DNA from: Streptomyces sp. TRM49041
Lineage (GTDB): Bacteria > Actinomycetota > Actinomycetes > Streptomycetales > Streptomycetaceae
Direction of reading: 5' to 3'
Length of the DNA: 64,000 nucleotides
Assembly (NCBI RefSeq): GCF_008271805.1
Contig: NZ_VSRY01000172.1
Location: 16,806-80,805, forward strand
Shown here: one piece after another, positions 9,247-17,927 of the stretch
Layout of the letters: each line of letters begins with the position of its first letter
How positions within the stretch are numbered: the first letter of the stretch is position 1
The notes under the pieces: model-generated
The model's input: the letters and a program-made list of their open reading frames with translations, nothing else
The model's database searches: none
Told to the model about the DNA's origin: nothing
Made by a program: the position numbers and the translations under genes

Positions 9247-11685
9247 TCAGCCGAGTCGGGTGAGCTTAGCGCCGAAGCCCGGCTCCTTGAGGTCCTGCTG
9301 GAGCGCCACGGGGACGCTGACCCGGCCCTCGCCGGTGCCGACCGCCAGCTCGCCGACGACTGTGCCGTCGGCCGCGGTGCGCGGCAGGCCCTTGTCGCCG
9401 TCGGTGAGCTGGAGCTCCACCTCGAGCCCGGCCCAGCCGACCGGCTTCAGGTCCTTCGTGGCGACGACCGGGGTACGGCCGCCGAGGCCGTCGTCGACGT
9501 ACCCGACGATGTCGCCCTGCTTCACGACCGGCGCCGAAGTGACGCCGTCCTGCGCGGCCTTGATGAGGCCGTAGCTGTACGTGTTGATGGCCAGCGTGGC
9601 CTTGTCACTCAGCGACGCGCCGCTCTTGACGCCCATCACGATGCCGATGACGCGCCGCAGCTTGCCGTCGATCTTGGTGTACGCGGCCCACAGCAGATTG
9701 CCGCCGGCCGGGGTCGACGTACCGGTCTTGATGCCGGCGACGCCGCCCCTCAGCAGGATCGTGTTGCCGTTCTCCAGCTGGCGGCCGATCTGGGGCAGGT
9801 TGACGTTCGGCATGTTGACGATCTGGCGGAACGCGTCGAACCTCATCGCCGCCTTGGCCAGCTTCAGCTGGTCGAGAGGCGTGGAGACGGTCGTCTTCTC
9901 GAAGCCGCTGGGGTCCGTGTACGTGGTGTTCGTCATCCCGAGGTCCTTGGCGGCGTCGTTCATCTTCTTGACGAACGCCTCCTCGGAGCCGGCGTCCCAG
10001 CGGGCCAGCAGATGGGCCACGTTGTTCGCCGACGGGATCATCAGCAGCTGGAGCAGCTCACCCTGTGTGTACAGCTGCCCCTCCTTCACGGGCGCGACCG
10101 ACCAGTCCGGGTTGTGGGACTGCTCCTCCGTCAACGCGTCGATCTCGATCTTCGGACCGGCGTCCTTGTCCTTGATCGGGTGGTCGCGGAGGAGGACGTA
10201 CGCCGTCATCGTCTTGGCGACGCTCGCCGTCGGCGCGGGCTGCTGCGGCCCGTAGGTGCCGATCATGCCGACGCCCTCGACCTCGACCGCGCCCTGGCCC
10301 TCGGTGGGCCACGGCATCTCCAGCCGACCGCCCTCGAAGGTGTAGGTGGCGTCGGCGGAGAGGTTCAGGGTCGGGTCGGGCAGCGGCCGCAGCAGCTGCA
10401 CGGTCGCAAAGATGATCACCAGGAGCAGGACCAGCGGCGTCCAGATCTTGACGCGGCGGACGAGCGTCCGTACCGGGGTCTCCGGCGGGGGCGGTGTGTT
10501 GGTCAGCTCCGCCAGCAGGTCCAGCGGCGGGAGGGGCGGCATGGGCTGCTGCTTCGTCCGCTCGGCCTCGGTGAGCGACGGCGCCGCGACGGTAGCGGTG
10601 GCGGTCGCCTCGGACTCGGCCGGGGACGCGGGCGCGGAGGCGGAGGCGGACGCGGAGGCCGGCGCCTTGGCGGAGGCGGGCGCGGAGGCGGACGCGGAGG
10701 CCGGCGCCTTGGCGGAGGCGGGCGCGGACGCCGCCGCCGACCCCGCTCCGGGCCCCTTCGTCTCGGCGGCCGTCGCGGACGCGTTGTCCGGGGCGGTCGT
10801 CGCTCGCGCGGGAGTGGCGCGGGTGCGAGCCGCGGGGCGTACGTCGTCGGAGCGCAGCGGTACGAACCTGCTCGCCCGCTCGGCGTCGGCGTCACCGTCG
10901 GCGTCGGCGTCGGCACCGGTCGCCCACTTGGGCGCGGGCCTGGTCGGCGCCGACTTGTTCACCGGCGGCTCGGAGTCGGCGTCGGGCTCGGGCTCAGCCT
11001 TGGGCTTGGGCTTGGGCTCAGCGTCGGGCTTCGACTCAGGCTTGGGCTTGGGCTCAGGCTTGGGCTTGGGCTTGGGCTTGGGCTTGGGCTTGGGCTCAGC
11101 GTCCGGCTTCGGCTCAGCCTTGGGCTTCGGCTCAGCCTTGGGCTTCGGCTCAGGCTCGGGCTCAGGCTTCGGCTCGGGCTCGGGCTCCGGCTTGAGGGTC
11201 AGCGCCGTCGTCGGCTGGTCGACCCGAGGAACCGGCTGCGGGCGCCTCTCGAAGGCGTTGAAGACCGCGGTGGGCTGATCCACGGACGCGCCGGCCTTCG
11301 GCGTGGCTGGCGCCTTCTCCGAGTCGTCGTCGGCTTCCTCGACGTCCTCGGCTTCCTCGGCCTCCTCGACGTCCTCGGTCTCCTCGGTCTCCTCGCTTTC
11401 CGGCGCGTCAGAAGCTTCGTCGACTTCAGACGGATTTTCGTCCAATTCAGGAGCCTCTTCCGATTCGCCGGAATTAGCCCTCTTGTCAGATTCTTCCGTT
11501 TCTCCCGACTCCGCAGGCTCCTCCGCCTTCGGCGCCTTGAACACGGCCGTCGGCTGGTCCACCCCAGCCGCCCCGGTCACGGTCTCCGCATCACCGAAGA
11601 CGGCGAGCCGCGGATCGCGCCCGCCCGCAGCAGTCTCCCCCGGAGACTTCCGCTGCTCCGACTTGTCGGGGGACTCGCCCGCCAC
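9247..11685 (-). CDS. dacA-like: D-alanyl-D-alanine carboxypeptidase with very long disordered cytoplasmic N-terminus
   Basis: 812 residues, about twice the usual size of a PBP5-type enzyme. The catalytic part has all three penicillin-binding motifs: SVAK (SxxK) near residue 488, SAN (SxN) near 550 and KTG near 652, followed by the C-terminal beta domain. It would trim the terminal D-Ala of peptidoglycan stem peptides outside the membrane. There is no N-terminal signal peptide; one transmembrane segment (WTPLVLLLVIIFATVQLL) near 413-435 anchors it, leaving some 410 cytoplasmic residues. Those include acidic stretches, a Lys-Pro/Glu-Pro repeat, Ala-Pro-Ala-Ser repeats and three copies of a VDQPT motif (near residues 43, 135 and 157). 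Neighbouring leftward genes also look envelope-related. Confidence 0.9.
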   Translation of the reverse strand: MAGESPDKSEQRKSPGETAAGGRDPRLAVFGDAETVTGAAGVDQPTAVFKAPKAEEPAESGETEESDKRANSGESEEAPELDENPSEVDEASDAPESEETEETEDVEEAEEAEDVEEADDDSEKAPATPKAGASVDQPTAVFNAFERRPQPVPRVDQPTTALTLKPEPEPEPKPEPEPEPKPKAEPKPKAEPKPDAEPKPKPKPKPKPKPEPKPKPESKPDAEPKPKPKAEPEPDADSEPPVNKSAPTRPAPKWATGADADADGDADAERASRFVPLRSDDVRPAARTRATPARATTAPDNASATAAETKGPGAGSAAASAPASAKAPASASASAPASAKAPASASASASAPASPAESEATATATVAAPSLTEAERTKQQPMPPLPPLDLLAELTNTPPPPETPVRTLVRRVKIWTPLVLLLVIIFATVQLLRPLPDPTLNLSADATYTFEGGRLEMPWPTEGQGAVEVEGVGMIGTYGPQQPAPTASVAKTMTAYVLLRDHPIKDKDAGPKIEIDALTEEQSHNPDWSVAPVKEGQLYTQGELLQLLMIPSANNVAHLLARWDAGSEEAFVKKMNDAAKDLGMTNTTYTDPSGFEKTTVSTPLDQLKLAKAAMRFDAFRQIVNMPNVNLPQIGRQLENGNTILLRGGVAGIKTGTSTPAGGNLLWAAYTKIDGKLRRVIGIVMGVKSGASLSDKATLAINTYSYGLIKAAQDGVTSAPVVKQGDIVGYVDDGLGGRTPVVATKDLKPVGWAGLEVELQLTDGDKGLPRTAADGTVVGELAVGTGEGRVSVPVALQQDLKEPGFGAKLTRLG
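10975..11195 (-). repeat. Coding low-complexity Lys-Pro/Glu-Pro repeat
   Basis: Six-base iterations encode alternating Lys-Pro and Glu-Pro, broken by Asp-Ala-Glu, within the carboxypeptidase gene. Length is likely to vary between strains by slippage. Such extended charged-proline tracts in other proteins act as stiff spacers. A second Ala/Ser/Pro/Lys repeat lies at about 10620-10730. Confidence 0.85.
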
Positions 11686-11863
11686 CGTGCCTCCTCAACC
11701 AACGCACTGTCCGAACCATGTACCAGTGTCCTGTGTGAGCACTTGGCTCCCGTGCAAGACGAGAACGACATACCTACCGGTTCCCGCACGAAGCACCCAG
11801 GCGCTCTCGACAGATGAATGTGAGAGGGGTCACCCTGTCATTCATCCACGCGGGGAGGCATGG

Positions 11864-12598
11864 ATGGGCAAGAGCCGCAGAACACTTCCGGAGGAGCTTC
11901 TGCTGCTCGCTCTGGACCCGGCCACGGGTACCACAGCGCAGCCGCAGTCGCTCGACCTCGGCCTCGCCGGAGCTCAGCTAGTGGAGCTGGCTCTGGCAGG
12001 ACGGATAGCCCCTGACGGGGATCGTATCGCCGTGGTGATGCCACGGCCGACAGGAGATCCGACGCTGGACTCCGCACTGGAACTGCTGCGCAGGCGCGGC
12101 AGTCCGGTCCGGGCCGTCCACTGGATAGGCGGGCCCCGGCTGGGGCTGCGTCAGACGTATCTCTCGCATCTGGAGCGGTGCGGCATGGTCCATGCCGTCG
12201 AGAGCCAGATGTGCGGGGTACTGCCGACGACGCGCTATCAGGCGACGGAGACGGCCATCAGCCGGGAGATCAGGTCCCGGCTGGACAACGCGATCCGCAC
12301 CGGCGTGCCGCCGGACCCGCGGACCGCCGCGCTGGCCGCGCTCGCGCACGCCGTCGGTCTCGGCAAACACCTGTACCCCGGGAACGAGGGGCGCTCGTCG
12401 CGCTCCCGGCTCCGGGATCTGATCAGGCACGACCCGATGGGCGGCCTCGTGGCGCACGCCGTGATGGACGTCCAGAACGGTGCGGCCGCGCAGCCGCGCC
12501 GTGCCGCCGCAACGGGAGGCGTCGGCCGCCAGGCCGCCGCGGTCCCGATGCGGGCGCCGTCGCGCCCCGGGTCCATGGCCCGCGTCGCCGCGCGCTGA
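11864..12598 (+). CDS. GPP34 (GOLPH3-like) family protein
   Basis: 244 residues. The start is the second of two overlapping ATGs, 8 bases after GGGGAGG. The N-terminal TLPEELLLLALDPATG, followed by an all-helical domain with LGLAGAQLVELALAGRIAP, is the GPP34 signature; eukaryotic relatives bind phosphatidylinositol-4-phosphate, while the role of the many Streptomyces paralogues is unknown. The last 30 residues are a basic Ala/Arg-rich tail that probably is disordered. It is divergent from the carboxypeptidase gene, sharing a 178-bp promoter region, and ends in a strong hairpin. Membrane association is inferred only from the family. Confidence 0.85.
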   Translation: MGKSRRTLPEELLLLALDPATGTTAQPQSLDLGLAGAQLVELALAGRIAPDGDRIAVVMPRPTGDPTLDSALELLRRRGSPVRAVHWIGGPRLGLRQTYLSHLERCGMVHAVESQMCGVLPTTRYQATETAISREIRSRLDNAIRTGVPPDPRTAALAALAHAVGLGKHLYPGNEGRSSRSRLRDLIRHDPMGGLVAHAVMDVQNGAAAQPRRAAATGGVGRQAAAVPMRAPSRPGSMARVAAR

Positions 12599-12672
12599 AC
12601 CTCCGCACGACCCCGTACGTCCCGCACCGCACCGGCGTCCCCACACGACGCGGTCCGGAAAGCCGCACGGGC

Positions 12673-12702
12673 GCGCGGGACGGCCTTCCGGCCGTCCCGC
12701 GC
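12673..12702 (+). terminator. Strong hairpin after the GPP34 gene
   Basis: A perfect 13-bp G/C stem closes a 4-base TTCC loop, 75 bp after the stop codon. There is no T-tract, as is usual for Streptomyces terminators. It separates the GPP34 gene from the regulator downstream. Confidence 0.8.
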
Positions 12703-12827
12703 GTTCGCCGTTTGCTCACCCGTGTGGCAATTCTCCAGCGCGGCACGCCCTTTGGTGGCAGTCTGCTGAGCGGTAGATACGCAGAGCAACGCCAGCGACA
12801 GCAAGGCAGCCGGAGGTGCAAGTTCCC

Positions 12828-13688
12828 GTGGCGTCCAATGTCAATCCCACCGTCAGGCGACGCAGACTGGGCATGGAGCTCCGCCGACTGCGCGAGGCCA
12901 AAGGCATGACGGCGGAGGAGGTGGCCGAGCGGCTGCTGGTCTCGCAGTCGAAGATCAGCCGCCTCGAGAACGGCCGCCGGTCCATCAGCCAGCGCGACGT
13001 CCGTGACCTGTGCGGGGTGTACGAGGTCGAGGACCGGCGCATCGTCGACTCGCTCATGCAGATGGCCAAGGATTCGCGGCAGCAAGGGTGGTGGCACGCG
13101 TTCGGCGACATTCCGTACAGCGTCTACATCGGCCTGGAGACCGACGCCGCGTCGCTGCGTGTGTACGAGCCGCAGATCGTGCCCGGACTGCTCCAGACCA
13201 GGTCGTACGCGGAGGCGGTGATCACCGGGGCGCTGCCCGAGGCGCCGGCGTCGGACATCGAGAAACGCGTCAACGTCCGCACGCGCCGCCAGGACCGGAT
13301 CAAGGACGCGGACCCGCCGCTGCGGCTCTGGGCCGTGATCGACGAGTCGGCGCTGCGCCGGGTCGTCGGCACCCGGCAGCTCATGGTCGAGCAGCTGGAG
13401 TCGCTGATCGAGCAGTCGCACCTGCCCCATGTGACCGTGCAGGTCCTGCCGTTCGACATGGGCGCCCACCCGGGCATCAGCGGTCACTACGCGATCCTGG
13501 AGTTCCCCGACGCCACCGACTCGTCCGTCGTCTACATCGAGGGCGTCACCAGTGACCTGTACCTGGAGAAGCCGAACGACGTGCAGCGGTACAGCGTGAT
13601 GTACGAGCATCTGCGCGCCCAGGCGCTCGGCGTGGAGCAGACCCGGCAGTTCATCGCCCAGGTCGCCAAGGACCACGCCGAGAGTTGA
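12828..13688 (+). CDS. WhiJ-like XRE/DUF5753 transcriptional regulator
   Basis: 286 residues from the GTG at 12828, chosen because GGAGG ends at 12816 and would touch the earlier in-frame GTG. An N-terminal XRE helix-turn-helix (MELRRLREAKGMTAEEVAER...SQSKISRLENG, residues about 10-65) is followed by a DUF5753 domain (YEPQIVPGLLQTRSYAEAVI to the end). This pairing is typical of the many WhiJ-like regulators in Streptomyces that work with a small DUF397 protein; one is encoded 256 bp downstream. In studied cases the DUF397 partner relieves or modifies repression of developmental or antibiotic genes. Target sites here are unknown, but 9-bp repeats follow the gene. Confidence 0.92.
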   Translation: MASNVNPTVRRRRLGMELRRLREAKGMTAEEVAERLLVSQSKISRLENGRRSISQRDVRDLCGVYEVEDRRIVDSLMQMAKDSRQQGWWHAFGDIPYSVYIGLETDAASLRVYEPQIVPGLLQTRSYAEAVITGALPEAPASDIEKRVNVRTRRQDRIKDADPPLRLWAVIDESALRRVVGTRQLMVEQLESLIEQSHLPHVTVQVLPFDMGAHPGISGHYAILEFPDATDSSVVYIEGVTSDLYLEKPNDVQRYSVMYEHLRAQALGVEQTRQFIAQVAKDHAES

Positions 13689-13704
13689 ATCCGCCCTGAT
13701 GTCG

Positions 13705-13731
13705 GAGTCACGCGAGTCACGCGAGTCACCC
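13705..13731 (+). repeat. Three 9-bp direct repeats between the XRE and DUF397 genes
   Basis: Three consecutive copies of GAGTCACGC, the last ending ACCC, begin 17 bp after the regulator's stop codon and lie about 215 bp before the DUF397 start. Regular spacing upstream of the partner gene makes an operator plausible. The remainder of the 256-bp gap shows no other feature. Confidence 0.75.
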
Positions 13732-13944
13732 GGGTATTTCCGGAATCGACCGATCCGTCGTTGAGGAAGCCGGCACGGTACACCCCGACCGGCTCCCAGC
13801 GGAAGACCGAGCCTGAATATGCCATCCGGTCGAGTGAATGACTGTCCCGCGCACGGAGGTTGGGCGAGTAGCGTCGATCACGCCAGCCTGAAGGGTTGGC
13901 GCGACTGCTACCACCCAGAACCAGCCAGAACCGGAGCGAAGAAC

Positions 13945-14145
13945 ATGGCCATTATTCAGGGCGCCACGGACACCTGGACGAAGTCCTCGTACTCCGGCGG
14001 AAACGGCGCGTGTGTCGAGGTCAAGTCCCCCGTCGTCGCGTCGATCGCGGTCCGGGACTCCAAAGCTCCCACGGGCCCGTCCCTCACGTTCGTGCCGGGC
14101 GCGTGGAACGCGTTCGTCCGCGAGGTGAGCACCGGCTCTTTCTGA
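13945..14145 (+). CDS. DUF397 small protein, partner of the XRE regulator
   Basis: 66 residues. The family signature is complete: TWTKSSYSGGNGACVEVKS, then VAVRDSK-like IAVRDSKAPTGPSLTF, and a C-terminal WNAFVREVSTG. DUF397 proteins are small acidic modulators paired with DUF5753 regulators in actinomycetes. The ATG was chosen over upstream in-frame starts because GGAG lies 8 bases before it and the domain starts at once. A hairpin follows at 14178. Function is inferred from the family and from its neighbour. Confidence 0.92.
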   Translation: MAIIQGATDTWTKSSYSGGNGACVEVKSPVVASIAVRDSKAPTGPSLTFVPGAWNAFVREVSTGSF

Positions 14146-14177
14146 GCCTCCGCCCTCCCCCTCCCCGCACCACGAAT

Positions 14178-14218
14178 GAGCCCTCTCGACTGGTCCGCCG
14201 TCCCGGCCGAGGGGGCTC
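14178..14218. terminator. Hairpin between convergent DUF397 and glycohydrolase genes
   Basis: Arms of 11 bases (GAGCCCTCTCG and its near-perfect complement with one G-T pair) enclose a 19-base loop. The position between two convergent genes fits a shared terminator. The remaining 210 bp up to 14431 is G/C-rich and shows no gene. Confidence 0.6.
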
Positions 14219-14431
14219 GGCCTTACCCCGCGAAGCCCCCTTGCCCGTTCCTTTTCCGGCCCTTTCTGTGAAGTTGGTCGACATACCGGTGGGTACCCGG
14301 CAGTGTGACCCCTGAACGGCGCCGCAGGTCCAGCCTCCCCGCTCCGGACCTCGGCGGCTCACCCGCTCCGCCCTGCCCGCCCCGCAGTCCTCCTCCAGTT
14401 CCGCCCCGGAGGCACCCGAGGCGGCCGCTCC

Positions 14432-15553
14432 TCAGACGCGCGGATAGCGGGCGAGCCAGCCCGGCGAGGCCGCCGACGGGCCGTGCAGCGCCGGGCCCTG
14501 GGTCATCTCCATGGCGAAGTCGTCGGCCAGCTCCAGCAGCGTGGGCCGCCCCTCCAGCTCGGCCAGCCAGGCCGGCGGCAGGGCGGTCTCGCCGTGCAGC
14601 GCCCCCAGCAGGGCACCCGTCAGCGCGCCCGTCACCTCCGACGGGCCGTCGTGGTTCACCGACAGCCGCAGCCCGTGCCGTACGTCCTCGCCGACCAGCG
14701 CGCAGTAGACGGCGATCGCCAGGGCGTCCTCCGCGGCCTCCCCGTCCGTGTCGCCCAGTGACGCGATCCGGTCCGGCGTCGGCGCCCCCTGCCGTACGGC
14801 GCCGAGGGCCCGGTTCAGGACCTCCGCGACCGGCTCGTACCCGGGCCGCGGCGCCAGCTGGGCGAGCGCGCCACGCACCGCCGACTCGATGTCCTGGCCC
14901 CGCGCCACGCCGTGCACCACGACCGCGTACGCACCGGCCGCCAGATACGCGCCGGGGTGCCCGTGCGTCTGCGTCGCGCACTCCACCGCCAGCTGGCACA
15001 CGAGATGCGGCTCCCACCCGACGAGCAGCCCGAACGGGGCGGACCGGACGAGCGCGCCCGCGTCCCGGGCCGCCGGGTTCTTCGGCGCGTCGAGGGTGCC
15101 GAGTACGTCGTCGCCGAGACCGGTCAGGCAGGCGCGGGCCGGGTCGCGGCGGGCGTACAGCCACTCCTGCCGGGCGAGCCAGCCGTCGCCCTCGCGCCGC
15201 TCGTCGGGCCCCCAGTCCCGCTGGGTCGCGGCCCAGCGCAGATAGGCGCGGTGCAGATCGCTGGGCGGATGCCAGGCCCCGGTGTCCCGGCGAACCTGCG
15301 CGCGTATCAGTCCGTCGACGGTGAACAGGCTGAGCTGGGTGGCGTAGGTGACGGCGCCCCGCCGCCCGTACGCGGGGGCGAGGTCGGTGAGCCCGTCGGC
15401 GCCGTGGACCTTCCGGATGGCCTCCACGGGCAGGCCGGAGACGGCCGCGCCGAGGGCGTCGCCGATGGCCCCGCCGAGCAGGCAGCCCCGTACCCGGGCG
15501 CGGTAGTCCTGCTGTTCCGCCCGGCCCCAGACGGCTGCCGCTGTGGTACTCAC
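14432..15553 (-). CDS. ADP-ribosylglycohydrolase family protein
   Basis: 373 residues from a GTG with a GGGGAGGGG site 7 bases upstream; longer in-frame starts are not supported. The DraG/ARH fold is shown by the opening RVRGCLLGGAIGDALGA and by the C-terminal GEDVRHGLRLSVNHDGPSE...TGALLGALHGE, where the family normally has metal-binding Asp residues (GDTDTxA) in the motif before GNxxGA. Here that motif reads NHDGPSEVTGA, so one metal ligand position differs and should be checked. DraG-type enzymes remove ADP-ribose from proteins or related adducts. It is divergent from the ABC importer genes. The substrate is unknown. Confidence 0.85.
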   Translation of the reverse strand: MSTTAAAVWGRAEQQDYRARVRGCLLGGAIGDALGAAVSGLPVEAIRKVHGADGLTDLAPAYGRRGAVTYATQLSLFTVDGLIRAQVRRDTGAWHPPSDLHRAYLRWAATQRDWGPDERREGDGWLARQEWLYARRDPARACLTGLGDDVLGTLDAPKNPAARDAGALVRSAPFGLLVGWEPHLVCQLAVECATQTHGHPGAYLAAGAYAVVVHGVARGQDIESAVRGALAQLAPRPGYEPVAEVLNRALGAVRQGAPTPDRIASLGDTDGEAAEDALAIAVYCALVGEDVRHGLRLSVNHDGPSEVTGALTGALLGALHGETALPPAWLAELEGRPTLLELADDFAMEMTQGPALHGPSAASPGWLARYPRV

Positions 15554-15741
15554 CGAGAGGCCCCTCCCCACGACGTCTCCGGCGAGCACTGTAATCGAAC
15601 GGGTGCCGGTCACACGGGCGCCCCGCGGTGTGCCGCGCGACGCCGGAACGGACCCGCCGGGAACTCGAAGGGAGACCGCTCCGACTACCTGTCCGGGGCC
15701 GTTCACGATCCCCGAATCGCAAGACGGAGTCAGGAGTGTTG

Positions 15742-16821
15742 ATGCAACCTCGCGTGTGGTGCGGAACCGCCGCCGTCCTGGCGCTCGTCGCCGTCGGCTG
15801 CGGGGCAGGCGGCGAGAGCTCCGGGTCGCCGGCCGGCGCCGCGAAGGGGGCGGGGGGCGAAGCCGGGTTCCCCGTGGAGATGACGGACTGCGAGGGCGCC
15901 CCTACGACGTTCACGTCGGCCCCCCGGCGGATCGTCACCAGCAACGCCGCCGGTCTGGAACTGCTTCTGCGGCTCGGCGCCGGCGACAAGGTCATCGGCA
16001 CCGGCTTCCCGCCCGGCGCGGGCGCCCTCCCCGACGGTCTCGACGCGCGGGCGCGGGAGGTGCCGGTGCTCAGCCGGACGGTCATCCCCAAGGAGAAGCT
16101 GCTCGGGTCCGGCGCCGACCTGTACGTCGACACGTTCGCGACGGTGAACCGCGGCGGCCACGGCATGGGCGACAAACCCACCGACAAGGAGTTCGAGGCG
16201 GCCGGCATCAAGCACGTCCACCTCAAGTCCACGGCCTGCGCCGGCAACGCGAAGGGCCCCGTGACCGACCTCGCCGCGGTCGTCGACGACATCAAGGCGC
16301 TGGGCGCCGTCACCGGCACGAGCGAGAAGGCCACCGAACTCGCCGACGCGATGAGCCGGAAGGTCTCCGCCGTCCAGAAGGCCGTCGGCGGCACTCCCGA
16401 GAAGGACCGGCCCACCTACTTCCTCTTCGACTACGACGCCGGCACCAAGCAGCCCGTCGCCGTCTGCAACCGGCAGATCGGCCACGCGGTGATCACCCTC
16501 GCGGGCGCCCGCAACGTCTTCGCCGGCTGCGACGACACGTTCAAACAGGTCGGCTGGGAGGACGTCGTCGCCGCGGACCCGGACTGGATCCAGCTGTCCG
16601 TACGGAACCGGGGCAGCGCCGCCGAGACCGAGAGGGCCTTCGACGAGGCCCGGAAGTGGCTGGAGAACAACGCCGCGACGAGCGGCCTGAAGGCCGTCAA
16701 GGACGGCAGGTTCCTGCGGATCGGCGCCGAGGTGACCACCATCGCGGGCGTAAGGAACGCCGACACCGTGCAGCGGATCGCCGCCACGCTGTACCCCGGC
16801 AAGGTGAAGGCCGACCGGTAA
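15742..16821 (+). CDS. ABC importer substrate-binding lipoprotein (BtuF/FhuD class)
   Basis: 359 residues. The signal peptide ends in a lipobox-like VAVGC near residue 20, so it is a lipid-anchored binding protein. The class III periplasmic-binding fold is visible in the two lobes: PRRIVTSNAAGLELLLRLGAGDKVIG near residue 65 and GWEDVVAADPDWIQLS near 280, joined by a long helix. Such proteins carry cobalamin, haem or ferric siderophores; the presence of ADVYVDT and GARNVFAGCDDTF does not settle which. AGGAG lies 5 bases before the ATG. The stop overlaps the permease start (TAATG), so this is a three-gene operon with permease and ATPase. Confidence 0.9.
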   Translation: MQPRVWCGTAAVLALVAVGCGAGGESSGSPAGAAKGAGGEAGFPVEMTDCEGAPTTFTSAPRRIVTSNAAGLELLLRLGAGDKVIGTGFPPGAGALPDGLDARAREVPVLSRTVIPKEKLLGSGADLYVDTFATVNRGGHGMGDKPTDKEFEAAGIKHVHLKSTACAGNAKGPVTDLAAVVDDIKALGAVTGTSEKATELADAMSRKVSAVQKAVGGTPEKDRPTYFLFDYDAGTKQPVAVCNRQIGHAVITLAGARNVFAGCDDTFKQVGWEDVVAADPDWIQLSVRNRGSAAETERAFDEARKWLENNAATSGLKAVKDGRFLRIGAEVTTIAGVRNADTVQRIAATLYPGKVKADR

Positions 16822-17927
16822 TGCCGACAGCTCAGGCCGAGGCGGAGGCGACCGCCCCCGCCCACGGGAAACCGACGGCGCCCCGGACGACGACCGGCGT
16901 ACGCCAGGTGCGGGCCGGGGTCCTCGCCGCCGTGCTGGGCGTGGCGCTGCTCGCCGCGCTGACGTTCGCCGTGTCATGGGGGTCGACGGACATCCCGCCC
17001 CGCGAGGTGTGGTCGGTGGTGCTGCGGCGGCTGTCCGGCGAGGCGCCCCGGCCCGGCACCTCCGACCTGATCGTCTGGCAGCTGCGGCTGCCGCGCGCCC
17101 TGCTGGCCGCCGTCGTCGGCGCGGGCCTGGGCGTGATCGGTACGGCCGTGCAGGCCCTCGTACGCAACCCGCTCGCCGACCCGTATCTGCTGGGCATCTC
17201 CAGCGGCGCCTCGCTCGGCGCGGTCTCCGCGCTCGTCCTGGGGCTGGGCGCGGGCGGTGCGCTGGGGCTCGGCACGTCCGGCGCGGCGTTCGCGGGGGCG
17301 CTGGCCACCTTCGCGCTGGTGTGGCTGATCGCCCGGCGCGGGGGCGGGTTCTCGCCGCTGCGGCTGGTGCTGGCCGGGGTCGGCATCGGGCAGTTCCTGA
17401 CCGGGTTCACCAGCTACCTCGTCCTCCAGGCGGGGGACGAGCAGCAGACGCAGGGCGTGCTGTTCTGGCTCATGGGCAGCCTCGGCGGCGCGAGCTGGGA
17501 CACGCTCGCCGTCCCCGCGCTGGCCGTGCCGTCGGCGCTGCTGCTGCTCCAGGCGCGGGCCCGGCCGCTGAACACCATGATGATGGGCGACGAGACGGCC
17601 GCGGGCCTCGGTGTGAGCCCTGCCCGGCTGCGCCGCGAACTGTTCGTCGTCACCAGCGTCCTGACCGGCATCCTCGTCGCCGTGTCCGGCGCCATCGCCT
17701 TCGTCGGGCTGATGGTCCCGCATGCCTGCCGTCTCCTCGTCGGCGCCGACCACCGCAGGCTGCTGCCGGTGACGGCGCTGTTCGGGGCGGTACTGCTGGT
17801 CGTCGTCGACATCGTGTGCCGTACGGCGCTCGACACCCAGGAGTTGCCGGTCGGCGTCGTCACCTCGCTGATCGGCGCGCCCGCGCTGCTGTATCTGCTC
17901 GACCGGCGGCTCGGGAGGAACGCGTGA
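16821..17927 (+). CDS. FecCD/BtuC-type ABC importer permease
   Basis: 368 residues with about ten transmembrane helices after a 30-residue polar N-terminus. The family signatures RLPRALLAAVVGAGLGVIGTAVQALVRNPLADPYLLGIS and GLMVPHACRLLVGADHRRLLP are both present, the latter being the coupling-helix region that contacts the ATPase. It forms a homodimeric membrane channel for cobalamin, haem or siderophore-iron. Translation is coupled at both ends: the ATG shares bases with the previous stop and the stop overlaps the next GTG. No separate second permease exists, as expected for the homodimeric type. Confidence 0.92.
   Translation: MPTAQAEAEATAPAHGKPTAPRTTTGVRQVRAGVLAAVLGVALLAALTFAVSWGSTDIPPREVWSVVLRRLSGEAPRPGTSDLIVWQLRLPRALLAAVVGAGLGVIGTAVQALVRNPLADPYLLGISSGASLGAVSALVLGLGAGGALGLGTSGAAFAGALATFALVWLIARRGGGFSPLRLVLAGVGIGQFLTGFTSYLVLQAGDEQQTQGVLFWLMGSLGGASWDTLAVPALAVPSALLLLQARARPLNTMMMGDETAAGLGVSPARLRRELFVVTSVLTGILVAVSGAIAFVGLMVPHACRLLVGADHRRLLPVTALFGAVLLVVVDIVCRTALDTQELPVGVVTSLIGAPALLYLLDRRLGRNA

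Noticed and set aside
8392..11817. Very long plus-strand open frame of 1141 codons
   Set aside because: It is the antisense of the membrane-protein and carboxypeptidase genes; high-GC bias keeps the complementary frame open, and the product is Arg/Gly/Leu-rich without family resemblance.
15554..15741. Possible cobalamin riboswitch before the ABC importer
   Set aside because: GGACCCGCC followed by GGGAGACC resembles parts of the B12 riboswitch, but the B12 box and the CACTGT segment are missing and I could not pair the core helices.
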